Shown here: in pieces, positions 53,109 to 61,108 of the stretch
Layout: every line of letters begins with the position of its first letter
Numbering within the stretch: position 1 is the first letter of the stretch
NCBI GenBank assembly: GCA_013360405.1
Contig: JABWBR010000027.1
Location: 1 to 64,000, forward strand
Length of the DNA stretch: 64,000 nucleotides
Direction of reading: 5' to 3'
Origin: Saprospiraceae bacterium
Lineage (GTDB): Bacteria > Bacteroidota > Bacteroidia > Chitinophagales > Saprospiraceae
The notes under the pieces: generated by a model
Told to the model about the DNA's origin: nothing
Databases searched by the model: none
What the model saw: the letters and a program-made list of their open reading frames with translations, nothing else
Program-made: the position numbers and the translations under genes

Positions 53109-54119
53109 TTATTCCTCAATGCTATCATACCGCAGTAAGGCTTTTCGCAATTGGAGATTTCCGCCGTACTGCAAGGCGGCCCAATAGCTGTTCATACTTT
53201 GCAAAAAAGTCTCTTCCGAAATTTCTCCCTGATCAAACTCCTCTTTTCTGGCGGCCATACGCCTGGTCATTCGCTTCAAATTGGGCCGTGCCAGGCGAAT
53301 GATGCCCGGAAAAATGCGCCGCCCCACAAAGGTCAGGCCGTTGGAAGCGCCGTTGATGAAGGTAGCGCCGGGTTTTAAGCGAAGGCCGAGTTCCGTCTCT
53401 AAATAGGCGACGACAGCCCGCCGGTATTCCCGCAAATCCGCTCTTCGTTTTGAAAACAACACAAAATCATCCATATACCGGATATAGCATTTCACCCGCA
53501 AGTTTTGTTTTACAAAATAATCAAACCCGTTGAGGTACACATTGGCAAAAAACTGACTGGTGAGGTTGCCGATGGGCAGCCCTACCCCATTGCAGCCGCC
53601 GTTGCGGATGACTCGCCCGGTAATGTCGAGCAATCCTGCATCTTTGACTTTTCGTCCGATCAACTCCATCAATTTGTCGTGTCGGATGCTGTCGAAGTAT
53701 TTGTCAATATCCGTTTTTAAAAACCAGCCTTCGCGCTTCAGGTAGCGCTGCGCCTGCGCTATGGCGGCATGCGTGCCTTTGCCCTTGCGCGTAGCGTAGC
53801 TGTCGTGTATGAATGTTTTTTCGAAAATCGGCTCCAATATATTGACCAGCGCATGGTGTACTACCCGGTCGCGGAAAGGCGCTACCGAGATCGTGCGTTC
53901 TTTGGGGTCGTATATTTTAAAATAACGATACGATTGGGGCTGATAACTCAAGTTAATTAATTCTTCCTGCAACTGAAACAGTTCTTTTTCCAGGTGGAAG
54001 AAAAACAATGCCGTCTCCTCGTTGCGCCGCGTGCCTTTCCTGGCTTTGCGGTATGCCGACAGCAAATTGCCGTACGAAGCGAACTCGTCGAATAGCCCCC
54101 CTACCCTACGCATGGCCAT
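53109..54119 (-). CDS. DGR reverse transcriptase
   Basis: The 336-residue protein is a compact retroelement reverse transcriptase. Motifs in order: PFRDRVVHHALVNILEPIFE (about 81-100), catalytic Asp137/Asp139 region in FLKTDIDKYFD, the DGR-type motif LPIGNLTSQ (181-189, with SQ in place of the QG of group II intron enzymes), and YMDD at 215-218. No maturase, endonuclease or integrase domain is present. It copies the TR RNA into cDNA with errors at adenines. It overlaps the Avd gene by 14 bases and is followed by the TR. Confidence 0.96.
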   Translation of the reverse strand: MAMRRVGGLFDEFASYGNLLSAYRKARKGTRRNEETALFFFHLEKELFQLQEELINLSYQPQSYRYFKIYDPKERTISVAPFRDRVVHHALVNILEPIFEKTFIHDSYATRKGKGTHAAIAQAQRYLKREGWFLKTDIDKYFDSIRHDKLMELIGRKVKDAGLLDITGRVIRNGGCNGVGLPIGNLTSQFFANVYLNGFDYFVKQNLRVKCYIRYMDDFVLFSKRRADLREYRRAVVAYLETELGLRLKPGATFINGASNGLTFVGRRIFPGIIRLARPNLKRMTRRMAARKEEFDQGEISEETFLQSMNSYWAALQYGGNLQLRKALLRYDSIEE

Positions 54120-54456
54120 TCTGGTTTTTCAGCCAGCCGCCGCACATCTTCCCTGCCTGGTTGATCTCCCGGCTGATGTATTCGTATTGCGACAAGCTGA
54201 TATACCTGCGGTCTTTGCACAAGCGAAAGTACAGGCGCAACTTTTCCAGGTTTTTATTCACGCCGTGCAGCAATTGCTGACGTTCTTTTGTGTAAACGGC
54301 CTCCGCAATCCACTCGGCAATTTCAGTGGTCAAAGCCACCATTCTACCGCTGACCGTAAAGCGGATGTGTTTGGGCATGCGGTCGCAGCGGTCCAGAATC
54401 CAATCCATGGTGCGGTACCAATGTTCGAACAAGGGGTAATCGGTTGTTTTTGCCAT
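54106..54456 (-). CDS. avd: DGR accessory variability determinant (Avd)
   Basis: The 116-residue basic protein is predicted as four helices, as in Avd and related 23S-rRNA-insert proteins. It contains LFEHWYRTMDWILDRCDRMPKH and EKLRLYFRLCKDRRYIS with FEHWYRT and the closing INQAGKMCGGWLKN typical of bAvd. Avd pentamers bind the reverse transcriptase and nucleic acid and are needed for cDNA formation. It precedes the RT gene with a 14-base overlap. Confidence 0.9.
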   Translation of the reverse strand: MAKTTDYPLFEHWYRTMDWILDRCDRMPKHIRFTVSGRMVALTTEIAEWIAEAVYTKERQQLLHGVNKNLEKLRLYFRLCKDRRYISLSQYEYISREINQAGKMCGGWLKNQNGHA

Positions 54457-54467
54457 ACGCGTATTTT

Positions 54468-54977
54468 TTATTCAAATGGAAGCGGTTCCTCTTCTTGTGA
54501 AGGCAGAGGCTGGTCAGCTGATTTATCTTGTGTGGTTTTATTCTTGTTATCTTCGTAAAACCCCTTGATTAACTCCACGATGCGTTTGCCGTATTTTTGG
54601 GTGCGTTGCTTGCCGAAGCCCCGCACGTTTTTAAAACTCTCCAGGGCCCGGCATTTGAGCCTGATCATCTGGACGAATTGCGCATCGGTAGCTACCAGGT
54701 AGGCCGGTATACCCTCTTTTGCACTACTCTCCTTCCGCCATTCTTTGAGTTTTTGGAAAAGTAGCTTTTGGCCGTCATCCAATTCCCGCAATTTATCGGT
54801 TGCGGCCAGTACCAGTTCGTAGTGTATGGCCACCGACCAATAAGGTCTGCCGTCTTTATTAAAAAACTCCGTTTCCAGCCGTAACACTTTTTTATTGAGG
54901 CAAAATTCACTGATGATCTCATCAGGAAATCCCTCTATCTCCTCATCAAATGCCAGGGTGAATATCTTTAACAGCAT
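54468..54977 (-). CDS. HRDC-domain DGR accessory protein
   Basis: From the ATG at 54977 (MLLKIFTLAFDEEIEGF) the product is 169 residues. The N-terminal half is an unclassified alpha/beta region (about 1-75). The C-terminal half (about 75-145) is an HRDC helix bundle (LFQKLKEWRKESSAKEGIPAYLVATDAQFVQMI, FKNVRGFGKQRTQKYG), a nucleic-acid-binding module found in RecQ and RNase D. HRDC proteins are known as DGR-associated genes. It lies 11 bases upstream of avd. Confidence 0.88.
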   Translation of the reverse strand: MLLKIFTLAFDEEIEGFPDEIISEFCLNKKVLRLETEFFNKDGRPYWSVAIHYELVLAATDKLRELDDGQKLLFQKLKEWRKESSAKEGIPAYLVATDAQFVQMIRLKCRALESFKNVRGFGKQRTQKYGKRIVELIKGFYEDNKNKTTQDKSADQPLPSQEEEPLPFE

Positions 54978-55112
54978 GGGTTTTGACAGTTGATTGCTAT
55001 ATATGTGCCTGCGGCATTTATGCGTAAGCTGCCCGCGCAAGAAGTATATATGCTTATATCACCGCTTTCCCTCCCGCGTTACCCCCCTCCTCCGTCCTTT
55101 TTGATCATTTTT

Positions 55113-55157
55113 TTCAAAAAAAACCAGGGGTTCCAGGCAATCTGCCCAAAACCCCTG
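55113..55157 (-). terminator. Hairpin and T-run after the variable gene
   Basis: CAGGGGTT (55125-55132) and AACCCCTG (55150-55157) form an 8-bp stem. On the minus strand it is followed by a T-rich run (55113-55123), so it is a likely terminator of the TIR-target unit. DGR target sites often carry a short hairpin shortly after the variable repeat, so it may also guide homing. Confidence 0.65.
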
Positions 55158-55203
55158 ATGCCACGCATGGCCGAAAAAGGCTAAAAGGATAAAAAGCTAC
55201 AAA

Positions 55204-56367
55204 CTAACGAGCCGCCCTGGCAAGGCGAAAGCCGAGGCTGCTGAAGCGGAAGTCCGGGGTGAAGAGGTTCCGGAGAGCGCAACGCGCGTAGACGGGGAAG
55301 CTGTACCACGACCCGCCACGGTAAACCCGGCGGGAGCCACTACCGGGGCCTTGGGGATCGGTTTGTGGAGAAGACGGATAATCGCCTTTCCAATCGGCAC
55401 ACCACTCCCATACATTGCCGCTCATGTCGTAAAGGCCCAATTCATTGGGTTCGAAAGAGCCTACCGGGGCGCTATAAACATAACCATCCGTATATCCTTC
55501 AAATATAGTCCAACCGGAATAACGCTTTTTAGCAGTTTCATCCGCTACATTTCCTCCTTTTTTACCTGATGGCAGACCATTGCCCCAGGAATACTTTGTA
55601 TGCTTTACGCCGTTACCGGCGGCATACTCCCATTCTGCTTCGGTAGGAAGCCGATAAGGAAGTCCTGTTTTAGCACTCAACCAGTCGCAGTATGCCTTAG
55701 CGCCATACCAGGAGACAAATATTACCGGGTATCTTTCATAACCGGATTGTACTGAAAAAATAGAACTGTTTTTGATAATCCGGCATTTTTCGTCATCGTA
55801 GGCGCCCGACAAATCGATCCACTCTACCCCGCCTTCGGTCTGGTTGCCTTTAGCGTTCAAAAATTGGCAATATTCTTCATTGGTCACCTCATAAGGGCCC
55901 ATGTAAAAACTACTCAGTGTGACGCTATGAACCGGTTTTTCATCACTATCACCTTCTTCGCTGCCCATTTGGAAGGTACCGCCTTCGATTTTTACGAAGC
56001 GGTCAGGGGGAGGGGTATCCTGGGGCGGTTTTACGACGGCGTCGATAGGTTTTGGTTTATTGTCTGTTGTAGCAGGTTTCTTATTGGGTTTAGTTTGCGC
56101 CGGGGTCGTTTTTTTTGGGGTAGGTTTTGGTACCGGTTTGTTTTTTTCCTTTTTTGCTTTTGCAATCAGATTATCCAGATCTTTACATTTGGCGGCGTCG
56201 GAGCAGCGTTTGGCGCTTTCCCATTTCTTAATGGCCGAGTCGTAGCGCTTGGCGTCAAAATCTTTTTGCCCCAGGGCGCGGGCTTCGCAGCAGCAGCAAT
56301 CGCTTTGGGCATTGACTTGAGCAGTTACCAACAAAAGTGAGATACAAAACAATAGCAATTTAGGCAT
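55204..56367 (-). CDS. DGR target: exported FGE-sulfatase-fold variable protein
   Basis: The 387-residue protein has a signal peptide (MPKLLLFCISLLLVTAQVNA), a Cys-rich start (DCCCCEA), a TPR-like helical region (about 28-75) and a Pro/Lys-rich linker (about 75-120). A formylglycine-generating-enzyme-like domain follows (about 121-387; VKIEGGTFQMGSE, PVHSVTLSSFYMGPYEVTNEEY, YRLPTEAEWEYAA, GNVWEWCADW). The C-terminal 45 residues lie in the variable repeat. Diversified sites include residues 346, 349, 355-357, 360, 365, 368-369, 373 and 375-377. The catalytic Cys pair of true FGEs is not conserved, so the domain serves as a C-type-lectin-like binding scaffold. Confidence 0.95.
   Translation of the reverse strand: MPKLLLFCISLLLVTAQVNAQSDCCCCEARALGQKDFDAKRYDSAIKKWESAKRCSDAAKCKDLDNLIAKAKKEKNKPVPKPTPKKTTPAQTKPNKKPATTDNKPKPIDAVVKPPQDTPPPDRFVKIEGGTFQMGSEEGDSDEKPVHSVTLSSFYMGPYEVTNEEYCQFLNAKGNQTEGGVEWIDLSGAYDDEKCRIIKNSSIFSVQSGYERYPVIFVSWYGAKAYCDWLSAKTGLPYRLPTEAEWEYAAGNGVKHTKYSWGNGLPSGKKGGNVADETAKKRYSGWTIFEGYTDGYVYSAPVGSFEPNELGLYDMSGNVWEWCADWKGDYPSSPQTDPQGPGSGSRRVYRGGSWYSFPVYARCALRNLFTPDFRFSSLGFRLARAAR
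55218..55341 (-). repeat. DGR variable repeat (VR)
   Basis: This is the homologue of the template repeat. In the sense strand it differs from the TR at 20 adenines: 13 A-to-T, 4 A-to-G and 3 A-to-C. Thirteen of 14 AAC codons are changed (to Tyr, Phe, Leu, Ser, Arg); one (residue 367) is still Asn. The last 20 bases of the VR (55218-55237) are identical to the TR and G+C-rich, as expected for the initiation-of-mutagenic-homology region. Confidence 0.97.
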
Positions 56368-56379
56368 ACGTTGTATAGC

Positions 56380-57615
56380 TTATTTATTTTCAATAGATTG
56401 CAATAAAGATTTCGCCTGCTGATTATCCGGCCAATGTATCAGCGCGGCATTGAGGTATCGGCGGGCGGCGGCGTAGTTTTCTATGTCTATTTGTACTTGC
56501 GCGTCGTTGAGTTTGTCGCTGAAATCCTGCTCCAGGCGACTCAGCTCTTTTTGCGCGTCGGCGTGATATTGTCCGCCGGGATAGGTATTGAGGTAATTGC
56601 GCCAGGCGGGAATAGTACCCTGTGTCCTGGCTTGGGTGTAGGCATCGCTTTCGGTTGGTTGTGTGTTTTCTTCAAGCGTTTGGGGAGTAGACGTTTTATC
56701 ATTGCCCCTGTTCACCGCCCATATTGCCACTGCTACCACAATGACGGCCAATACAGCCACTAGCACATATATGCGGGTGGGTGCGAGGGGTGTATTTTCC
56801 CGAACCGGGATATTTGTAGCCTGCTGTTGCAGTTGTAGCGCCGGCTCGTCTCCCGGTTTTAATCGCAGTGCCAGTGCCGCTTCGGCGGCGGCTTTGGGCC
56901 AGGCCTGGCGTTGCAGGTGGCGGCGGGCATTGTCGATATGCCGGACGTAATCCGCTTCGCGTTGCAGAGCCTGGTCGCACTCAGCTATTCGACCTTGCAG
57001 TGTGGTGGAGGCGGGTTCAAACGAGGACTGCCACAGGGCTAATGCATCGGTATAAGCCTTGCGGGCTTCGCTCCAGCGCTGCTGCGCATACAGGTGGTCG
57101 GCGGCCTTTGCTGCGGCGGCGTATTGCCGGCGTTGTTCTTCAATATCCTTTAATTGCTGGTTTTGCTCCAGCAGGCGTTTGGTAATTTTGCCCAGTGATT
57201 TGGCCACATCGGTGAAGGCTTCGTCCTGCGAGGGCCATTGCGTCACCGGTTTGGCTTTGGTGGGCAGCGCTTCGAGTATGCTGATGGGGGTGTCTTCCCA
57301 CAGGCAGGGGCGCAAGATGACCGGCACCACCACCGCTTCGCCTTTGGTATGGCGCTGGAGCGAGACTTCTACCTCTTTGCCGTAAAAATAATCGGAGTCG
57401 AGCGAATCGGGACTTACCAGCAACAGGATGACATCGGCGCCGTAAAGCCGCTCTTTGATCTCGGCCTCCCACTCGCGACCGGCTTCGATGTCGCGATCAT
57501 CCCATACTTTCACTTGCCCGGAATTGAGCAGCGGGCGCATGAATTTCTTCAACTGGTCTTTGTAGATCAGGTCGTTGTGCGAGTACGCGATAAATATGTC
57601 TATGGACGTTTTCAA
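56380..57615 (-). CDS. TIR-domain transmembrane protein
   Basis: The 411-residue product starts with a TIR domain (about 1-150: DIFIAYSHNDLIYKDQLK, DVILLLVSPDSLDSDYFYGKE, with Glu81 in the position of the NADase catalytic Glu). A helical TPR-like region (about 155-265) and one membrane helix (about 282-301, YVLVAVLAVIVVAVAIWAV) follow. Last comes a C-terminal TPR-like tail (about 310-411, QKELSRLEQDFSDKLNDAQVQIDIENYAAARRYL in part). No signal peptide is present, so the TIR should be cytoplasmic and the tail extracytoplasmic. It is 12 bases upstream of the DGR target and surely in its operon. Confidence 0.93.
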   Translation of the reverse strand: MKTSIDIFIAYSHNDLIYKDQLKKFMRPLLNSGQVKVWDDRDIEAGREWEAEIKERLYGADVILLLVSPDSLDSDYFYGKEVEVSLQRHTKGEAVVVPVILRPCLWEDTPISILEALPTKAKPVTQWPSQDEAFTDVAKSLGKITKRLLEQNQQLKDIEEQRRQYAAAAKAADHLYAQQRWSEARKAYTDALALWQSSFEPASTTLQGRIAECDQALQREADYVRHIDNARRHLQRQAWPKAAAEAALALRLKPGDEPALQLQQQATNIPVRENTPLAPTRIYVLVAVLAVIVVAVAIWAVNRGNDKTSTPQTLEENTQPTESDAYTQARTQGTIPAWRNYLNTYPGGQYHADAQKELSRLEQDFSDKLNDAQVQIDIENYAAARRYLNAALIHWPDNQQAKSLLQSIENK

Positions 57616-57710
57616 GGGGCCGATGTAGTTTATTGGGCTTAAATTTAGCGTTTTTATGGGATAGACAAAATTTTCCGGGGGGAAGGTGACGTCCGGGTAA
57701 CGCCTCCGGT

Positions 57711-57764
57711 GGTGACAAGGTCAATAAATCACCCTGTCACTGTGTCACCATGTCACCTTGTCAC
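57711..57764. repeat. Word array (gtgtcacc / ggtgacaagg)
   Basis: Repeated gtcacc words (caccctgtcactgtgtcacc, 57730-57750) are partly complementary to ggtgacaagg (57711-57720). The array lies between the divergent TIR and GH92 genes, and the GH92 -7 box begins at its right edge. Confidence 0.55.
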
Positions 57765-57765
57765 G

Positions 57766-57773
57766 TATCTTTG
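57766..57773 (+). promoter_or_regulatory. -7 box TATCTTTG of the GH92 gene
   Basis: TATCTTTG is a perfect TAnnTTTG, 16 bases before the ATG at 57790. A -33 TTTG is not seen; the expected position lies inside the word array. Confidence 0.55.
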
Positions 57774-57789
57774 ATATCAATCATAACCA

Positions 57790-60720
57790 ATGCGCATGAT
57801 CTACAAATACACACTGCCTCTGGCAGCCGCCATTTTCCTCGCCTTCAGCGCCCAGGCCCAACCCGACTACGCCGCCATGGTCAACCCCTTTATCGGCACC
57901 GGCGGCCACGGCCACACCTACCCCGGCGCCAGCCGCCCCTTCGGCATGGTGCAACTGAGCCCCGATACCCGCCTCGAAGGCTGGGACGGTTGCTCGGGTT
58001 ATCACTATAGCGATTCGCTGGTGTACGGCTTTAGTCATACTCACCTCAGCGGCACCGGCGTGCCCGATTATTGCGATATTTTGCTGATGCCTGCGGCAGA
58101 AGTAACGGGAGTTTCAGGCATAGATTACCGCTCGCCGTTCCGCCACGACAAGGAAGTAGCCCGACCTGGGTATTATTCCGTTTTGCTGGATAAAGACGGC
58201 ATTTTGGCAGAATTGACAACGACGAGCCGCGTGGGCAGGCATCGCTATACCTACCCCGCAGATGCAGATCGCGCTTTGATTTTGGACCTGGAACACCGCG
58301 ACGAGGTGCTCGAATCCTATATCGAACCCGTGGGCAAATACGTGGTACAAGGCTACCGCCGCTCCAAAAGTTGGGCCGCCGACCAGCGTCTGTATTTTTA
58401 TATGGAATTTAACCAGCCCGTCCAGGATATTCTTTTTTATGAAAAAAACACCCTCGTGCCGGCAGTTACCAAACTACGCGGCCAACACGCCAAGGCTGTA
58501 TTGCGTTTTGCCGCCGCTGAGGGCCCCCTGCAGGTCAAAGTAGCCCTGTCGGCAGTGAGCTCCGACGGCGCCCGCCGCAATATGCAGGCCGAAGCGCCCG
58601 GCTGGGATTTTGACAAAACGGTGGCCGAAGCCCACTCCGAATGGAACCGCGAACTGGGCCGCATCGCAGCAAAAGGCGGCACGGCCGAAAAGCTTACCAT
58701 TTTTTACACGGCCCTGTACCACGCTCTTTTACAACCCAACCTATACATGGACGTCGACCGCCAATACCTCGGCGCCGATTTGCAGGTGCACCGCGCAAAA
58801 GATTACGACAACTACACCGTCTTTTCGCTGTGGGATACCCACCGCGCAGAACACCCCCTGCTCACCCTGCTCGACGAAAAGCGGACTTTAGATTTTATAC
58901 AAACCTTTTTGTCATTTTACAAAAAAGGCGGCTTATTGCCCGTGTGGGAACTATCGGCCAATGAAACCTTCTGCATGATCGGCTACCACAGCGTGCCCGT
59001 GATCGTTGACGCCTACGCCAAAGGCATCCGCGGTTTCGACGCCGAATTGGCCCTCGAAGCCATGCAACACAGCGCCACGCGCAGTCACCACGGATTGGCG
59101 GCCTTGCAGCGCTACGGCTACATCCCCGCCAGCGAAGAACCCGAGTCGGTGTCAAAAACCCTCGAATACGCCTACGACGACTGGTGCATCGCCGAGATGG
59201 CCCGCATGCTGGGGAAAGAGGACGAGCAAAAGACCTACCTGCGCCGCGCACAGGGCTACAAAAACCTCTTTGATCCCGTCACCAAATTCCTGCGCGCCCG
59301 CACCAACGGCGGCTGGTACAACCCTTTTGATCCCACCGAAGTCAACTTCAACTACACCGAAGCCAACGGCTGGCAATACAACTTCTACGTACCGCAGGAC
59401 ATCAACACCCACATCGCCCTGCTCGGCGGCCCGGCCGCCTACGAAGCCAAACTCGACGAATTATTCACCACCACGGCGGGCATGACCGGCCGGGACCAGG
59501 CCGACATCACAGGCTTGATCGGCCAATACGCCCACGGCAACGAGCCCAGCCACCACATGGCCTACCTGTACAACTACGTAGGCAAACCCTGGAAAACCCA
59601 GCAGATGATACACCGCATTTGCCGGGAGATGTACGGCAACCGCCCCGATGGACTGGCCGGCAACGAAGACTGCGGCCAGATGTCGGCCTGGCTGGTGCTC
59701 AGCGCCGCCGGTTTTTACCCCGTAACCCCCGGAACTGATCAATACGCTATCGGCACGCCCTTGTTTCCTGTCATGGAAATCAAGACCGGGCGCGGTAATA
59801 TTTTCCGCGTCGTGGCCAAAGACATCAGCGAATCCCATTTCTACATTGCCGGAGCTACCCTAAACGGACAGCCGCTGACGCGCTCCTTCCTGCGCCACGA
59901 CGAAATCGCCAACGGCGGCGTGCTCGAACTGGTGATGAGTGATAAGCCAAACCTGGAATGGGGCGTTGGCGAAGGCAACCAACCCGTTTCCCAAATTACT
60001 GCCGAGTCCATCGTGCCGGCGCCGTTCATCGAAAGCCGGGGTCGCACCTTCACCAAAAGCAACCGCCTGAATTTGGGCTGTTCGGATCCTTCAGTCCGCC
60101 TCCACTTCACCCTCGATGGCAGCGAACCGGGTGAGCAGTCGCCGGTATACAAAAAGCCCATCGTGCTCACCAAAAACACCACCTTAAAGGTTATTGCCAT
60201 AGCGCCCGGCCGCGGCCAAAGCAGCATAGTCACCGGCCAATTCTTCAAAATCGACGGCAAGCGCAAAGTCAGCCTTTACAGCAAATACAGTCGTCAGTAC
60301 ACCGGCGGCGGCGACCAGGGCCTCATCGACGGCATCCGGGGCAGCGAGCACTTCAGTCTGGGCGCCTGGCAGGGCTACGAGGGAATCGACTTCGAGGCCG
60401 TCGTTGATTTGGGCAAAGTGCAGCCCGTGAATAAAGTCAGCGTGGGTTTCCTGCAGGACGTCAAATCCTGGATTTGTTTCCCCCGGCAGCTCGAAGTCTC
60501 CTTCTCCACCGACGGCAAAATATTTGGCGAAAGCCGGATCGTTCAAAACGCCATTCCCGATACCGATATGACGCTACAGATCAAGGATTTCACGGTTGAC
60601 AAAGCCGCTAAAGCGCGCTACGTCAAAGTCAAAGCTATCAACCACGGCCCGCTACCCGAGTGGCATCCCGGCGCCGGCGGCAAGGCCTGGATTTTTGTGG
60701 ATGAGGTGGTGGTGGAGTGA
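57790..60720 (+). CDS. GH92 alpha-1,2-mannosidase family protein
   Basis: The 976-residue secreted enzyme has a signal peptide (to about residue 24) and the GH92 start VNPFIGTGGHGHTYPGASRPFGM. The catalytic barrel includes YWFNPF-like regions (GGWYNPFDPTEVNFNYTEANGWQYN) and the acid/base motif GNEDCGQMSAW. Two extra domains follow: a chitobiase-like beta sandwich (about 755-830, LDGSEPGEQSPVYKKP) and an F5/8-like carbohydrate module (about 850-976). It trims mannose from N-glycan- or yeast-type mannans with calcium. GH92 enzymes belong to glycan-utilisation sets. Confidence 0.93.
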   Translation: MRMIYKYTLPLAAAIFLAFSAQAQPDYAAMVNPFIGTGGHGHTYPGASRPFGMVQLSPDTRLEGWDGCSGYHYSDSLVYGFSHTHLSGTGVPDYCDILLMPAAEVTGVSGIDYRSPFRHDKEVARPGYYSVLLDKDGILAELTTTSRVGRHRYTYPADADRALILDLEHRDEVLESYIEPVGKYVVQGYRRSKSWAADQRLYFYMEFNQPVQDILFYEKNTLVPAVTKLRGQHAKAVLRFAAAEGPLQVKVALSAVSSDGARRNMQAEAPGWDFDKTVAEAHSEWNRELGRIAAKGGTAEKLTIFYTALYHALLQPNLYMDVDRQYLGADLQVHRAKDYDNYTVFSLWDTHRAEHPLLTLLDEKRTLDFIQTFLSFYKKGGLLPVWELSANETFCMIGYHSVPVIVDAYAKGIRGFDAELALEAMQHSATRSHHGLAALQRYGYIPASEEPESVSKTLEYAYDDWCIAEMARMLGKEDEQKTYLRRAQGYKNLFDPVTKFLRARTNGGWYNPFDPTEVNFNYTEANGWQYNFYVPQDINTHIALLGGPAAYEAKLDELFTTTAGMTGRDQADITGLIGQYAHGNEPSHHMAYLYNYVGKPWKTQQMIHRICREMYGNRPDGLAGNEDCGQMSAWLVLSAAGFYPVTPGTDQYAIGTPLFPVMEIKTGRGNIFRVVAKDISESHFYIAGATLNGQPLTRSFLRHDEIANGGVLELVMSDKPNLEWGVGEGNQPVSQITAESIVPAPFIESRGRTFTKSNRLNLGCSDPSVRLHFTLDGSEPGEQSPVYKKPIVLTKNTTLKVIAIAPGRGQSSIVTGQFFKIDGKRKVSLYSKYSRQYTGGGDQGLIDGIRGSEHFSLGAWQGYEGIDFEAVVDLGKVQPVNKVSVGFLQDVKSWICFPRQLEVSFSTDGKIFGESRIVQNAIPDTDMTLQIKDFTVDKAAKARYVKVKAINHGPLPEWHPGAGGKAWIFVDEVVVE

Positions 60721-60772
60721 AGATCAAAAAACTCGATCTATTGTAATTGTGTTTATTAGATAAACTACATTA

Positions 60773-61108
60773 ATGAGCCATCCAATCGAACCTTCCCACA
60801 TATTCCTACTTAATGCGAGCATCGAATACGCCGATCAATCCGTGGTAAGCAAAACCATTGTAAAAAAGCCGACCGGCAACATCACTTTATTTGCCTTTGA
60901 TAAAGGCGAAGGGCTGGCAGAGCACAGCTCGCCCCATGAGGCACTGGTACAACTCCTCGACGGCAAGGCCGAAATTACTATCGGCGGGAATCCGAATATG
61001 CTTGAAACCGGCCAGTGCATTATTTTGCCCGCCGATATTCCGCATGCGATCAAGGCCGTCGAGCGGTTCAAGATGATGCTGGTGATGATAAAAAACAACC
61101 CTCAGTGA
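60773..61108 (+). CDS. Cupin-domain protein
   Basis: The 111-residue protein is a single cupin barrel with metal-site residues (AEHSSPHEALVQLLDGKAEITIGG and LPADIPHAIKA with its His). Such small cupins are often cytoplasmic sensors or enzymes of unknown substrate. No signal peptide is present. Its stop codon overlaps the next start (GTGA at 61105-61108), so the next gene is translationally coupled. Confidence 0.85.
   Translation: MSHPIEPSHIFLLNASIEYADQSVVSKTIVKKPTGNITLFAFDKGEGLAEHSSPHEALVQLLDGKAEITIGGNPNMLETGQCIILPADIPHAIKAVERFKMMLVMIKNNPQ

Noticed and set aside
53109-54119. Possible group II intron or retron reverse transcriptase.
   Set aside because: No intron domains, maturase or msr-msd region is seen, and the SQ motif, adjacent Avd, TR and adenine-only TR-VR differences fit a DGR.
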